Source of the DNA: Paraspadella gotoi
Lineage: Eukaryota > Chaetognatha
Assembly (NCBI GenBank): GCA_051294375.1
Contig: CM119263.1
Span: forward strand, 1,391,690 to 1,455,689
DNA length: 64,000 nucleotides
Direction: 5' to 3'
The position numbers were made by a program, and so were the translations under genes. Each line of letters starts with the position of its first letter. The stretch's first letter is position 1. Below the pieces are notes generated by a model that was not told the origin of the DNA, did not search any database, and saw only the letters and a list, made by a program, of their open reading frames with translations. Of this stretch, positions 34,949-46,140 are shown one piece after another.

Positions 34949-35175
34949 TTAGATTAAAGTAAAAAATAAAATTAAATTAAATTGAGAGCCGACGTGGCCT
35001 TGAGGATAATAATCGTTAATAATAGCAGAAACAACGACCACATAACGTGACAAGGAAGATCGAGAACAGCGTTTCTCTCGTCGATAAAACAAAGTAGCAA
35101 CGGACGAAATGATGTACATACAACCACGCAATACAATGAAAGCTTGAAAATATTCTAAGCGAATGTCTCTCTCTT

Positions 35176-35268
<93 letters not shown>

Positions 35269-35413
35269 AAGGAAGGAGGCGTTGCGCCGTTGCTCTTATG
35301 CGGTTTAAAGGGGAGAAAAGAGAGAAAGGGTTAAAAAGCCTCTCAAAGTTTCCCTTGGGGAGCGAGGAGGGAGATTCGCTGAGTTTGTTTGTGGCATCTT
35401 TAGTTTTTGTCAC
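34949..35413 (-). CDS. long open segment spanning a (CT)n tract, uncertain
   Basis: 154 codons are open. The N-terminal part ([32 protein letters not shown]) and C-terminal part ([32 protein letters not shown]) look protein-like, joined by poly-SL over (CT)n. A second minus frame over 34960-35150 is equally open ([15 protein letters not shown]), so at most one is real. It is upstream of, and could belong with, the exon at 34682-34816, but no good donor connects them. Confidence 0.22.
35179..35266. repeat. (GA)n microsatellite
   Basis: About 88 bp, perfect. Confidence 0.95.
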
Positions 35414-35439
35414 TTCCTTCTAACGTTTCCTGCGGCTGG

Positions 35440-35985
35440 GAAGTGAGGAAGTGAGAAAATGAGGAAGTGAGGAAGATAGGAATGGAGGAAGTGAGGAAGT
35501 GAAAAAGGGAGGAAGTGAGGAAGTGAGGAAGGGAGAAAATGAGGAAGTGAGTAAATGAGGAAGTGAGGAAATGAGGAAGAGAGGAAGTGAGAAAGTGAGA
35601 AAATGAGGAAGTGAGCGGAAATGAGGAAGTGAGAGTGAGTGAGAAAATGAGGAAGTGAGGAAATGAGGAAGATGAGGAAGTGAGAAATGAGGAAAGATGA
35701 GGAAATGAGGAAGAGAGGAAAGTGAGAAAGTGAGAAAATGAGGAAGTGAGGAAATGAGAAAGAGCGAAGGGAGGAAGTGAGAAAGTGAGAAAAATGAGGA
35801 AGTGAGGAAATGAGGAAGTGAGGAAATGAGGAGTGAGGAAATGAGGAAGAGAGGAAGTGAGAAAGTGAGAAAATGAGGAAGTGAGGAAATGAGAAAGAGC
35901 GGAAGGGAGGAAGTGAGAAAGTGAGAAAATGAGGAAGTGAGGAAATGAGGAAGAGAGGAAGTGAGAAAGTAAAGGAGGGGGGGAG
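35440..35985. repeat. GAGGAAGTGAGGAAATGAGG minisatellite
   Basis: About 50 units of 10-11 bp, purine-rich with T; no gene. Confidence 0.9.
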
Positions 35986-36469
35986 ATGAGAGGAAGAAGT
36001 AAAGGGCGGATGAGGAAGAGTGAAGAATCGTGAGAGTGAGTTGTATTACGTATTTGTTAAATGTTTATTTAATGAAAGTCAGGAGAATAATACTAATTTG
36101 AAAAGCAGTTGATATATATTTACTTTGGTTAATTAATGAAAAAATAATAAATTTGAAAGTTAAGAAAAAAATTAGGGAATGACAGAAAGGGAAGAACAGA
36201 ATGAAAATTTGGAAGAAGACATTACATTACATTACATTACATTACTTGTTTCAGACTGAGGTAGGGCGACGGTGAATACAGCTAGATCGAAGTGAGGGTG
36301 AATGTGAACAGACAGTGATAAGCGATGGAGAAGAGAAGTCAAGAGCGATTATTTAAAAAAGAAGGGAAATCTTTTGTTTTTGATAGGGTTATGATTTCCT
36401 GAAGGCGGCGCTAGCAGTCACTTAGATTTGAGGTTTTTCCTGTCTTCACAAATGAGTATAGCATGGAGT

Positions 36470-36845
36470 TAATAAGAAAAAGGGAGGTGAAAGATGGAAA
36501 ATATTAAGAAAAGTAAAAGATTGATATAGAAAAGAAGAAAAAAGAGGGAAAATATTAAGGAAAGAAAAAAGGTTAAATAGAAAAAGAGAAAAAAGAGGAA
36601 AATATTAAGGAACGGAAAAGGATTAAATCGAAAAAGGAAGGAAAAATATGGAAAATATTAAGGAAAGAAAAAGGATCAGAAAGAAAAATAGGGAAAAAAG
36701 AGGGAAAATATTATGGAACGGAAAAGCGTTAAATAGAAAAAAAACAGGGAAAAAAATATGGAAAATATTAAGGAAAGAAAAAGGATCAGAAAGAAAAATA
36801 AGGGAAAATATTAAGGAAAAGGGAATGAAGGAAAAAAAGAGTAAA
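36470..36845. repeat. GGAAAATATTAAGGAAAG minisatellite
   Basis: Units of about 60 bp (AAAAAGGATCAGAAAGAAAA) repeated five or six times. Confidence 0.85.
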
Positions 36846-36994
36846 GTGATGTTTTTTTCCATATGAAATGATGGGCGCCTGTGAGAGAGAGAGAGAGATC
36901 GCCACCCGACAACCGCATAACTGGATAAACTCTGTTATTGCCGGTTTTTTTTGCCCATTTCCCGAGATGGCCTTATCGTGTATCTCATCGTGGC

Positions 36995-37105
36995 TTCCTT
37001 CGTGGCTTTCATCATCGCTTTTATCATCGCTACTATCATCGCTTTTATCATCGCTACTATCATCGCTTTTATCATCGCTACTATCATCGCTTTTATCATC
37101 GTTTG
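36995..37105 (+). repeat. 24-bp minisatellite (TCATCGCTTTTATCATCGCTACTA), open in all plus frames
   Basis: About four and a half units built on TCATCGCTTTTA and TCATCGCTACTA. One frame gives AFIIATII repeats continuing from DGLIVYLIVASFV and ending FIIVCVFSF before TGA; another gives LLSSLLSS. The hydrophobic frame could be membrane-spanning, but no start or splice context selects it. Confidence 0.8.
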
Positions 37106-37202
37106 CGTCTTTTCATTCTGAAAGCGAACCTTCTTCTCTTAATTTATTTTACCTTCTTTGCTTGGATCTTTTTCATTCTTTCTGTTTTTTATCCACCTTT
37201 TC

Positions 37203-37207
<5 letters not shown>

Positions 37208-37278
<71 letters not shown>

Positions 37279-37330
37279 TCTCTCCCCCTTTCTTTTTCTC
37301 TCCCTCCTCTCCCTCTCTCTCTCTCCCTCT
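37208..37330. repeat. (CT)n array
   Basis: About 66 bp perfect, then CCCTCTCT-type interruptions. Confidence 0.95.
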
Positions 37331-37391
37331 GTCTCCCTCTCGCCCTTAAGTTTAACTTCTTTCAACTTGAAAGATTCTTTGAATCTTTTGA

Positions 37392-37571
37392 TCAAAATTC
37401 TGGCCTCGGATTTCCTTCCGGACGAAAGACTTGATTGCTTTTTAATTCTTCCCTTCGCTGATTCTTCCGCGCGATGGCGCAACCTTTGCCGACTCTCGAT
37501 TTAGTACCTTTGCCGACACTGGTTTCCATGTTTTCGACACTCGTTTCCATGTTTTCGACACTGTTTTCCAT
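37392..37571 (-). CDS. possible 59-residue ORF with 21-bp coding repeats
   Basis: From ATG at 37571 the minus strand encodes MENSVEN and two METSVEN/METSVG-type seven-residue repeats (21-bp units), then KGTKSRVGKGCAIARK, NQRREELKSNQVF and RPEGNPRPEF before TGA. It is basic and hydrophilic. A second minus frame is also open (KTWKRVSKTWKPVS), and GGCAAAG|GTAC and GGCAAAG|GTTG inside could be donors. Start context is plain. Confidence 0.3.
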   Translation of the reverse strand: MENSVENMETSVENMETSVGKGTKSRVGKGCAIARKNQRREELKSNQVFRPEGNPRPEF

Positions 37572-37644
37572 GTTGCCGACTTGTGTTTTAACTTTTTAGC
37601 TTTCTCTTTTAATCGTTTATTCAAGAATTTAGGAGACAATTCCT

Positions 37645-38275
37645 AGAGTAGGGGTAGCCGCACTCAATGGGGTGAGTCAAAAATTTAGAGTGAGTACATT
37701 CTCAAACGAATATTTAGACATTTTTAAGAATACTTTCAATGGACAAAAAATTTCTAATATGGCTCTATACCCTAGTAATTAATTTTTTAATATTTATTTA
37801 TAGATAGGAAAGGCCAAAAATTTTTTTGGGAATTTTTAAATTTTAAGACCAGATTCAGATAGCTCATAAAAAGTTGTCTACACAAAGTATGATTCTTTTT
37901 TAAATATTTTTACGATAAGTGTGTCAAAAATAAGAAAAACTATAAAAAATCATCATCATCATCATCTTTTGATGATTTTATCAGTTTTTTTATATTTTCA
38001 CTTAGAAAACGTAAGAATTTTTAAAAGCTGTAATTATATTTCTTGTTTAACTTTTTATGCTCTATCAGAATCCATCAAAAAATTTTAAGATTTTAAAAAA
38101 TTATTTTTTGCTCTATATAGTAATATAATATTTTTAATTAGGCGAGTACCCTCAGAAGAAAGCATTTTTGACAAAAAATATTTTAATACCATAATCTATG
38201 GTCATGATAGATTATTTTTACGCTGTATACATTAGCATTTAAATTTCATCGGCTATGGCTACCTAGAGCGGTATA
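37645..38275 (+). mobile_element. R3 element, longest copy
   Basis: From GGGTAGCCGCACTCAATGG to GGCTATGGCTACC; shares its 3' half with 15420-15730. AT-rich, no coding frame. Confidence 0.7.
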
Positions 38276-38910
38276 AAGAGGATAACTCAGATATTGGGTC
38301 AAAGATAACTCAGATATTGGGTCAAAGATAACTCATTTTTAAGATTGAAATCGAGATATTTCCATCTGTCTACGAATTTAATGACATTTCTTTTAATTCG
38401 TAAAGAATCTTTTTTAATACAATACTTTTGTTTGCTAAATTTGTTGGAGATAACAATTTAATGTGGGTTTATTTCATACCCTACAATGTATATTTCTTCC
38501 TTACATAAAATTGCATGTATGGCAAGTAAATAAAAAGTGAAAAAAGCTAAGATAAAAAGAAAGCCAAAAAATAAAAAAAGAAGATAAACGGGACAAATTA
38601 AAAAATTATTGATGGAAATCTTACAATAGATTTGATGGGATGGCGAGTTGCTTGGGGATTTTAATAATCTTCTGTATCCACATTTAATTTTAATTACAAT
38701 CAATTTATCTTAACCGTTTGATGAATGATTATTAAATTTTTCCTGCTTTATAGAATGTTCGAATTTCTGCCCACGCAGTCACGACCCACAACTTTGGACC
38801 AATTAGAGTCCGTCTTATGCTGTAAAATGAAGCCAGTTATTGATTGGAGAGTTGATTTATATGTATAAGATGAATAAGATGAATAAACAATTTGACATTC
38901 AAACGTAATC
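38276..38910. other. AT-rich, no gene seen
   Basis: Starts with three copies of AGATAACTCAGATATTGGG (23-bp spacing), then AT-rich sequence. Confidence 0.55.
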
Positions 38911-39114
38911 GTTTCTGTTACGAGTTATTAAAAATAGAAATTGTCAAAAACGGCAGCTGTGGGCGTCCGGGAGTACGCAGAGAGAAATAAAGAAAAATGA
39001 AAAAAGAGGTGATTAATAGTGCAGAGAACACAGAGAGAGAGAGAGAGATTAAAAATAAGAAAATAAGAAGGGTTACGTAAAAGAGAAAAAGAAAAAAGAA
39101 AGACCAACTGTTCA

Positions 39115-39255
39115 ATCACCGACCGACGACCACTGACAATCGACCCGACCGACCGACCACTGACCGATCGACCGACGACCGACGACCCACCGACCGACGT
39201 CGACCGACCGACCGACCGACGACCGCACGCCCTTACCGACCGACCGACCGACCAA
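39115..39255. repeat. (CCGA)n tetranucleotide array
   Basis: CCGACCGACCGACC runs with GACGACC interruptions. Confidence 0.9.
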
Positions 39256-39362
39256 TATGCCTACCGCGGAGATGCAATGTTGCGTCATCTATCAACTGAG
39301 TTGAAATCTCAACTTTTTTCTCTTTTTATCAATTTTACGATTTGCGCATTTTTCGCTTTCAG

Positions 39363-39494
39363 CTGGAGTCAAGCGGTTTTTCAATAATAGTCGTCGTCGT
39401 CGTCGTCGTCGTCATTGTCGTCGTCGTTGTCGTCGTCGCTGCTTTCATATCTACGCGCACCAATTTTTGCCACTTTAGCTCGCTTCCATTTTAG
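39363..39494 (+). CDS. possible terminal exon with a (GTC)n-encoded hydrophobic run
   Basis: CATTTTTCGCTTTCAG at 39347-39362 is a good acceptor. Phase-0 codons follow: LESSGFSII, a valine run over (GTC)n, then AAFISTRTNFCHFSSLPF and TAG. The layout (acceptor, short lead, hydrophobic span, short Cys-containing tail) resembles a membrane anchor. However, (GTC)n is common here and open in every frame, so flanks of about 25 codons are the only real evidence. Confidence 0.28.
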   Translation: MESSGFSIIVVVVVVVVIVVVVVVVAAFISTRTNFCHFSSLPF

Positions 39495-40213
39495 TTACCA
39501 GAAGAGTCTGCCCGTTCGCCTCTTCGTTCGCCTCTTCGTTCGCCTCTTCGTTCGCCTTTTCCTGAGTTCACCCGTTTTCTAATTCGCTATTCGTCTGTTC
39601 GACAGTTCGCCAGTTACCCTTATTTGCCTGTAAGCCTGGATTAGCTTGATTGCTCATTTGTAATACTTTATAAATTAAAAAAAGCGATCACATGATATAA
39701 AGTATTTTAATTAATACTTGGCAGACTAGTAAAGTACCCGTGAATGATTGTTGTGCATTTGTTTTAAACTTGTGCAAACACGTGACCATACAGTCACGTG
39801 ATTACAAATTAAATGAGGCATATTTTGGGTAATATCTGGTTGTTTTAGTTGAAACTTTGATAATAAGTTATCAACCATTGGACGTTTGTATAAACCTCAC
39901 CAAAAGCAAAACCAGATTAGAGGATCGAAATGGGATCCCCGAACTATGATTGGTCGAGATGGAACTGGAATTGAACAATCAGCGTGAAAAGAAAGTCATT
40001 GCGACGCAACACATTGAATCAACCTTATCTCTCGTTCACCATTTTAACCACCTCCCCTCCCTCCACCAACTCTACCTCGTCTCGTCTCTTGATCCTTCCG
40101 CAGTTAATGCCGTCAAAATTGCCTTCCGGAACAAAAAGTTTCTTCCGGTCGTTTAAACTTGGTTTCTTTTTACAGTCCCCATTTTCCGGCGGCCATTTAC
40201 GGCCCTTTTCGCG

Positions 40214-40215
<2 letters not shown>

Positions 40216-40267
<52 letters not shown>

Positions 40268-40292
40268 GAGAGAGAGAGAGAGAGAGAGAGAT
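40216..40292. repeat. (GA)n microsatellite
   Basis: Preceded by TTTTCGCGCC, an E2F-like site. Confidence 0.95.
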
Positions 40293-40581
40293 AAATTCTC
40301 TGAGATTTAGATAAAATTAAAAAAAATACTTTTGTAACATTTCTTCATTCCATTGTCTTCACTCACTCAACCTCCAGTCTTTACCCGCAATTCACCAAAT
40401 TCACAATCGCGTCCAGTATTCACTTCACGCCTCCACGTTTCACTTCTCTCCCTCCGATCATAATAAATTTCCTCAGTCCCCATTTTTCTTCATTCTTTAT
40501 CATTCACAAAACGTCCCTCTCACCCAACGCCTCACTGACATGGCGCCCCACGCCCCCCTCACATCCGGTCACGCGTCAACC

Positions 40582-40625
<44 letters not shown>

Positions 40626-40795
40626 GCACGTGACGTTTTTCTTTCCTTCCATTAATATTTTCCCTCCGATTTTCATTTGTTTTCTTTCTTCCATTAATCT
40701 CTTATCAATACATGTTTCCCCTTTCTTCACCAATGTCCTTCTTCATTTATTCCTCCTTTTTTAAGCTATTTTTACTTCCAACTATACAATATACA

Positions 40796-41409
40796 TTAAG
40801 GCGTAGTGAAAGTTACGTACGAAAATTCTAAAGTTCAATTATGAACAACATACCCTAAGTGAACATTAATTTGTAAAAAAAAATAATTTTATGCTTTTTA
40901 ATTTTCGCAGTAGGCTATATTTATATATAGTACTATCCTTATAAAATCGAAAAATTTCAAAATAGGCTTTTCTTAATTTTGATTGCAGATTTGAATTCCT
41001 CGTCAAAAGTTGATAAAAGAAAATATAAATCATTTTTAAAAATTCTTTCATTAAGTGGGTTAAAAATTACAAAAACTATATTTAATATATAAAAAGTTAA
41101 TTTTCAGCTTAAAATATAGCTTTTTCTAATTTTTGACCCACTTAATGAAGGAATTTTTTAAAAAGAGTTATATTTCTTTTTATCAACTTTTTATGACGAA
41201 TCCAAATCTGCAAAAAAATCTTACAAAAAACTGTTTTGAAATTTTAACATTTATTGGATTAGTACTAGTATAAATATGGCCTACTGCGTAAATTGTAAAA
41301 TTTATTATAAATTTTTTTTATACATAAATGTTCATTAGTATAATGTTGTTCGTTCCTCACTTTTAGAATTTTAATTAAAGTTAAATTTAGAAATTTTACT
41401 ACGCCTTAA
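40796..41409. mobile_element. 614-bp MITE with long terminal inverted repeats
   Basis: TTAAGGCGTAGTGAAA at the left and its complement (TTTACTACGCCTTAA) at the right begin inverted arms of almost 300 bp meeting near 41090 (TAAGTGGGTTAAAAATTAC facing GACCCACTTAATGAAGG). TATACA flanks both ends (40790-40795 and 41410-41415) as a 6-bp target-site duplication. A TTAA duplication is the alternative parse. Non-coding, so non-autonomous; superfamily not assigned. Confidence 0.8.
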
Positions 41410-41639
41410 TATACATTGTGAGAAAAAACCTCTGGTCAGTGATCAGTGGTCAGTGGTCACGCCGGGTCTACCCCGTGTGTCTTGCCAGATTGACAACTTT
41501 TCTGCACAGTTTTGGAGACGCTACTTTCAGAATCAGAAAATCGACTTTTCATTATATTATAGTGACGTAATATCGCTATTTATAGCTAATTTTCCGTTAG
41601 TAGAACCTTAACGTCGCAGAATATGCTTATTGCCTTTTC

Positions 41640-41690
41640 ACAAAACTGTGACGTTTGTGGTGAAGTCTTCAGCACGAAATCAATCAGATT
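41640..41690 (+). CDS. possible exon with a CxxC knuckle
   Basis: After AACGTCGCAG the frame reads MLIAFSQNCDVCGEVF, resembling the first half of a C2H2 zinc finger (C-x2-C-x3-F), but the His pair does not follow. Another phase after GTCTTCAG gives HEINQIILYHRKKLLA up to the strong donor GTGAGT at 41720. The two readings compete; neither is secure. Confidence 0.2.
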
Positions 41691-41779
41691 ATCCTGTATC
41701 ATCGTAAGAAACTCTTGGCGGTGAGTTGCTGTTTTTCTTTCCCTAATAATCCCTCTTGTTCATAGTTGGGCCTAATTTT

Positions 41780-42190
41780 CTTAGAACGCCCCATTTCATC
41801 TTAAATTCAAAAAAAAATTTTTAGTTAAAAATTAAATTGATGTTTAAGAATTTGGTTAATCATATTTTGGTTAAAGGTTAGGTTTAGGGTGAGGGTTCAG
41901 AATTAAGTTAGGGTTAAGGGTAGGGTTAAGAATTAATTTATAAGTTTAAAAATTTAAAATTTAAAATTTGAAATTTGGGATAAGAAAAGTTTTTTTTGTT
42001 ATCAAAACAAATTTTTAATAAAGAAATTTCAGACTTTTATCAGTGATAATTTGTTTATTAAAAATTCGTTTTGAAAACAAAAAAAAAAAAATATTTCAAA
42101 AGGTTTAAAAGTATACTAAAAGTTATTATTAAGATTAAAATTAAATTATCAAATAAACGAACAGAAATGGGCCACTCTCGGAAAAAAGAG
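41780..42190 (+). mobile_element. copy of the TTAGGG-like-core element
   Basis: Left end AACGCCCCATTTCATC, core GGTTAGGTTTAGGGTGAGGG, right end ACAGAAATGGGCCACTC. Confidence 0.55.
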
Positions 42191-42330
42191 CCCATAATTT
42201 AATTACTATTCTTTTCCAGTCAAATAGTACCCTAACCATTTTTCCCCTTTTCCTTTTTTTCCCTTCATTTTTTTTTCTTCCTGAAAAAAAGATAAAAAAG
42301 AAAAGAAAATAATATAAGAAGAATATAAAT

Positions 42331-42480
42331 TCACATTTTTTTTCTTTCCTCCACTAATCTCTCTTTTTTTTTCTCGAGTCTTTGACACTCAATTTCACGG
42401 AACAAATCGAGTCCCGAGTTCCCGCCGCAAATTCCGTTGGTGACATTCACGTGAAGGGATGAGCGATCGCGCAAGAGTGA
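42331..42480 (-). CDS. possible open segment, unidentified
   Basis: Forty-nine minus-strand codons containing SSLHVNVTNGICGGN, SGLDLFREIECQRLE and a KKKERLVEERKK tail to TGA. Composition is protein-like, but no clear acceptor is present. A second minus frame is open too (RSLIPSRECHQRNLRR). Confidence 0.2.
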   Translation of the reverse strand, partial: SLLRDRSSLHVNVTNGICGGNSGLDLFREIECQRLEKKKERLVEERKKM

Positions 42481-42484
42481 TTAA

Positions 42485-42595
42485 ACCGCTTGGTGGGAAA
42501 GCGATCGCTGCTTGGTGGGAAAAGAATCGTTGCTTGGTCGGAAGTGATCGCTGCTTGGTCGGAAAGTCATCGCTGCTTGATGGGAGAGTAAAAAA
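42485..42595. repeat. 22-bp minisatellite, about 5 units
   Basis: Unit GCTTGGTGGGAAAG plus CGATCGCT with substitutions; on the minus strand each unit carries CCAAGCAG. Confidence 0.85.
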
Positions 42596-42769
42596 AATAT
42601 ATTGTCGGGCATTGAAGAAGTTAACCCCACCTATATAAGCATGAGCGAAAATGGTCATGTCACCGAATTCGATTTCGATAGTTAAAAACATATAAATAAC
42701 ATTTCAAACATTTTAAACATTACGCTAGAAATGAATTCCTAATCTACTCTTATTTTGTAGATATTGCGT

Positions 42770-42965
42770 CATCCTTTTGTCCGTTTCTGTCCGGGCATGT
42801 CTTTCCCTTTATTTTGTAATGTTTTTGCGGCATGCCTCCTGCTCGGGCATGCCTTTTTTCTGCTATAAAAACTATGTTTTTTGAGAGAATACACATTCGA
42901 GTTTGAAGAAGATTCTACTCGTTTTCCTCTCAGACAGAAAATTATTCAGCTCTTCGAGACAGGCT
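42770..42965 (+). promoter_or_regulatory. TATA-containing promoter-like segment
   Basis: Direct GCGGCATGCC/CGGGCATGCC repeats precede GCTATAAAAAC (near 42862); AGAATACACATTCGAG about 30 bp on could be a start region. It lies next to an R1 element and could be a solo LTR or element promoter; no matching second LTR was seen. Confidence 0.3.
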
Positions 42966-43110
42966 TCCTCAATCCATTCATTTAAATAAATAAGCTATCT
43001 TGCCCCTGACTTTGGACAGGCTTTGGTGGTTTAAGGCCTCCATCACTCTTACATGATAATGACATAGCAGGTCCCTGCAAGCTTTCAATCAAGACTTTCT
43101 CACAGTTTTT
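42965..43110 (-). mobile_element. R1 element copy
   Basis: ATTCATTTAAATAAATAAGC, GACTTTGGACAGGCTTTGG and CAATCAAGACTTTCTCACAG as in the other copies. Confidence 0.75.
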
Positions 43111-43571
43111 CTGTTTTTTCTTTTTCACCGTGAATGTCTCTTGCGTTGGTCATGAAAATAAGCCGGCGGGACTAGGTTGAGGGAAGCGATTGGCGATTGA
43201 GCAACGCGGGTTGAAGGCGAAACGCGTTACGAGAATGGGACGAATAAATTGAAAAGCCATTGCGTTAAAGTGTCGATTGGGAGAAGCTAATTTCGATAGA
43301 TAGATAGAAGATAGATAACTTAAGTTAACGTCAATATCTTATTATATAAGTTATTATTCAAAGAGTTTAGACACAGTTAATAAATGTTAATAAAAGACAA
43401 TTTTTTCAAACAAGAAATACACTTTTTTTTGACGAGGTTGTAACGAGTTTAATCTAACTTTTTAACCTTAATTTGAACTCTCTGTCTAGTAATTTTTAGA
43501 TTTTGCAAAAGAATAAATCCAAACTACCATTTATTTTTATTATTGAAAAACGATATTTAATCATTAAACAG

Positions 43572-43863
43572 TGAAGCTATTCCGATGGAAATATCGGGGT
43601 CGGCATCAGCAATCTGGAACCAAACAAGCATCAGCAACGAGGCCGTCATGTTTGTTATTGTCGACAAGAAAGAAACCAACTTCAACATCTATGTCATCGC
43701 TGCCTCCGCAATCAGCCAATACCGCCAGCCAATGCCATCAGCCAATGCCAGTAGCCAAGGCCATCAGCCAATAACATCAGCCGATGCCAGTAGCCAACGC
43801 CATTATCCAATGCCATCGGTCAACGCCTTTAGCCACCGCTCAGCCTTTTCTATATCACTTTGA
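43572..43863 (+). CDS. terminal exon of an unidentified plus-strand gene
   Basis: After TCATTAAACAG and one phase nucleotide, 96 codons are open to TGA at 43861. The first half reads EAIPMEISGSASAIWN, QTSISNEAVMFVIVD and KKETNFNIYVIAASA, with alternating hydrophobics suggesting a beta-rich domain. The second half is encoded by GCCAATGCCATCA-type short repeats (SANASSQGHQPITSADAS). Composition and GC content stand out from the flanks. Convergent with the minus exon at 43941-43997. No family recognised. Confidence 0.45.
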
Positions 43864-43940
43864 GTAATGAGTATTAAATAAAAAAAATTCTGCAGAGGCT
43901 GCGGCGGCGGCGGCGGCGGCGGCGGCGGCTGCAGCAGCGG

Positions 43941-43997
43941 TTAGATACTTTTCTCAGCAGCTGCGTCAGCGACGGAGATGACATTCGAAACCAGAAT
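43941..43997 (-). CDS. terminal exon of a minus-strand gene
   Basis: An excellent acceptor (AATTTCTTGTTTTTCTTCCAG on the minus strand) is followed by ILVSNVISVADAAAEKSI and TAA, 18 codons in phase 0. Tail-to-tail with the plus exon ending at 43863, with a (GCC)n run between. Upstream exons were not recognised. Confidence 0.45.
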   Translation of the reverse strand: MLVSNVISVADAAAEKSI

Positions 43998-44099
43998 CTG
44001 GAAGAAAAACAAGAAATTAAATTCAATGAAAAGAAAAAGAAAAAGAAGGCATTAATCAAAATACAAATAAAGGGAAAGAAGGAACTGGAATGGAGAAGA

Positions 44100-44102
44100 T
44101 GA

Positions 44103-44143
<41 letters not shown>

Positions 44144-44182
44144 GAGAGAGAAGATGGGGAAGCGAAGAGAGAGAGAGAGAGA
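44100..44182. repeat. (GA)n array
   Basis: Two GA tracts with a short interruption. Confidence 0.9.
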
Positions 44183-44743
44183 GGGAAAACCTGGTTATAT
44201 TTAACCCAAATTTTTTATTTTATTTTGGTTCGGCAAATGTTACCAACTGTTTCAGTTTTTCAGTTTTCTAACGACAAAAAAAGTAAAAACAATTCGTGCT
44301 GCAGTTTGTTAACTTTGGATTATTCGAAACAAACAGTACGCGTCCAGCATCTGTCTCTCTGTTTGTCAACCCGCTTCTCAATCTCTATCCTTTTTCAGTA
44401 ACAGAATCAGATGTTAAAATTTTCAAGCCAAGAAAAAAAAAATTTACACTATTTTTCGAAAGCGTCCCGTTTCTGTTCCTAATCCCAGATATTAATTTTT
44501 ATTTAAATACAGAGGTAAAAAAATGAAAAAAATTATTATTTATATATAAATAATAATTTTTTTAAAATATAAAAATATGAATATGTTTAGGCTTTAATAG
44601 CATAAAAATACAATCAGCATGAAATAATATATAAAAAAAGTAAAAAAAAAAGAAAAAACATATAGCAAAAAAAAAATAATATAACAAAAAATATTTTGTG
44701 GTGATTCCCCTGTCCCCACTCAACGGGTCAGGCGGAGGCCTCT

Positions 44744-45117
44744 CAGCAGGCAATGGACATCTGATGCCTCTCCCAAGCCTGTAGCAACTCGGTACAACTT
44801 TCCTCGCAACGAGAGTTGCCCAAAACGACGGCTGCAGGAGGAGGGGGAGGAGTCTGTATCTCCTGTACCAAAACAGCCCAGAACAGGCAATCGCCTGCCT
44901 CACCGTCAGGTGAGAGGAGGGCTTTTGGCAGGCTTATCAGGTCAGAGAGATATTCAAGTGGCACTGGGCATATTTCCAGCTGGATCGCTACCAGATCCTT
45001 GCCTAACTTCACCACAATACTCTCCCAATCTATGACGGGCCAATGAACTAAACTCTTCAGTAATGCCCTACGTTTGCCCGGCTGGGGGGGGACCAGCTCA
45101 TTTGAGCTTACCTTCAT
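44744..45117 (-). CDS. complex 124-codon open frame, possibly element-derived
   Basis: ATG at 45117 opens a minus-strand frame: MKVSSNELVPPQPGKRR, ALLKSLVHWPVIDWES, IVVKLGKDLVAIQLEIC, LLSPDGEAGDCLFWAV and SCTELLQAWERHQMSIA, ending at TGA. It is the longest non-repetitive open frame in the window and is GC-richer than its AT-rich flanks, which suggests insertion of a foreign or mobile sequence. The ATG is followed by GGTAAG, so the start could instead be an exon end. No family recognised; a degenerate retroelement fragment is plausible. Confidence 0.35.
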
Positions 45118-45129
45118 CTTATCTATCCC

Positions 45130-45427
45130 TCAAAAAATTATTTCTTTTTCATTTACATTTTTCAAATTTTATTTTACTTAATACTACAAAATTGCACAAA
45201 TATTAACTAATTCACTTATTTATTTATTAATTCTCTGTTATGTTTAGTCTTTTTAACACCATTTATTCTTTGTTGTACATTACCAAATGTATATTTTGTA
45301 CAGTGATTCTCTCTCTCTCTCTCTCACCTTTCACCAAATTTCACTTTTACTCTCTCTTTATCCCTGTCCTAATCTTCACCTATTCTCACATCTGACCACT
45401 GTCCCTTACTAAATTCTTTGTTGGAAA

Positions 45428-45466
<39 letters not shown>

Positions 45467-46135
45467 ACTCAATGTTTGTAAAAAATGTTGTGTCTTTTTC
45501 AAATGCTGATGAAGGCTTGAAGAACAAAGCCGAAACATGTTCAAATTTTATGCTAATAAAATTATTTTGTTGTTCCACGAAAATTTCGTTTCTTCTAAAA
45601 CAAAAAATATATATAAAAATAAAATCAATAATTTTTTTATAAAAAATAAATATAAATTAAATAAAATAATTTTTAATAAATATTAATAATAAATATTTTA
45701 AAATCCAAAACTTAAAATAGTGAAAAAATATTTTTTTTAATTTTCATAAATAAAATTTTTAACAAATAATTTAAGATATAAATATATAATCAAATATTTA
45801 ACCCAATCTTTAACTTAATTATTAATTCTTTTATCTTTAACACTAACCCTTATAGTACTTGAATAACTTAAATCCTAATTATTAATTTAATACTTGAACA
45901 GATTATTAATTTAAATCCTAATTATTAACTTAATACTTGAATAAATCATTTACTTATATCCTAATTATTAATTTAATACTTAAATTATTAACCTAACTCT
46001 TAATTATTAACCCAAATACTTGAACAAATTATTGACTTAAATCCTAATTATTAATTTAATACTTAAGTTTAAAAATTAATAAAAACTCATTTAATTGTGA
46101 AATGGGTCGCTTTTGAAAAAATATGGCCGCAAGTT
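45130..46135. other. AT-rich stretch including a degenerate TTAGGG-core element
   Basis: Two short (CT)n tracts (45310-45325, 45430-45461), then very AT-rich DNA. From about 45800 (CCTAATTATTAACTTAA) repeats end at GAAATGGGTCGCTTTTG, matching the element family at 2640. No gene seen. Confidence 0.5.
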
Positions 46136-46140
46136 CGCTC

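Noticed and set aside
44265-44402. Open plus frame after TTTCAGTTTTTCAG (KNNSCCSLLTLDYS)
   Set aside because: Two overlapping acceptor-like sites in T-rich DNA and a stop within 45 codons; no second line of evidence.
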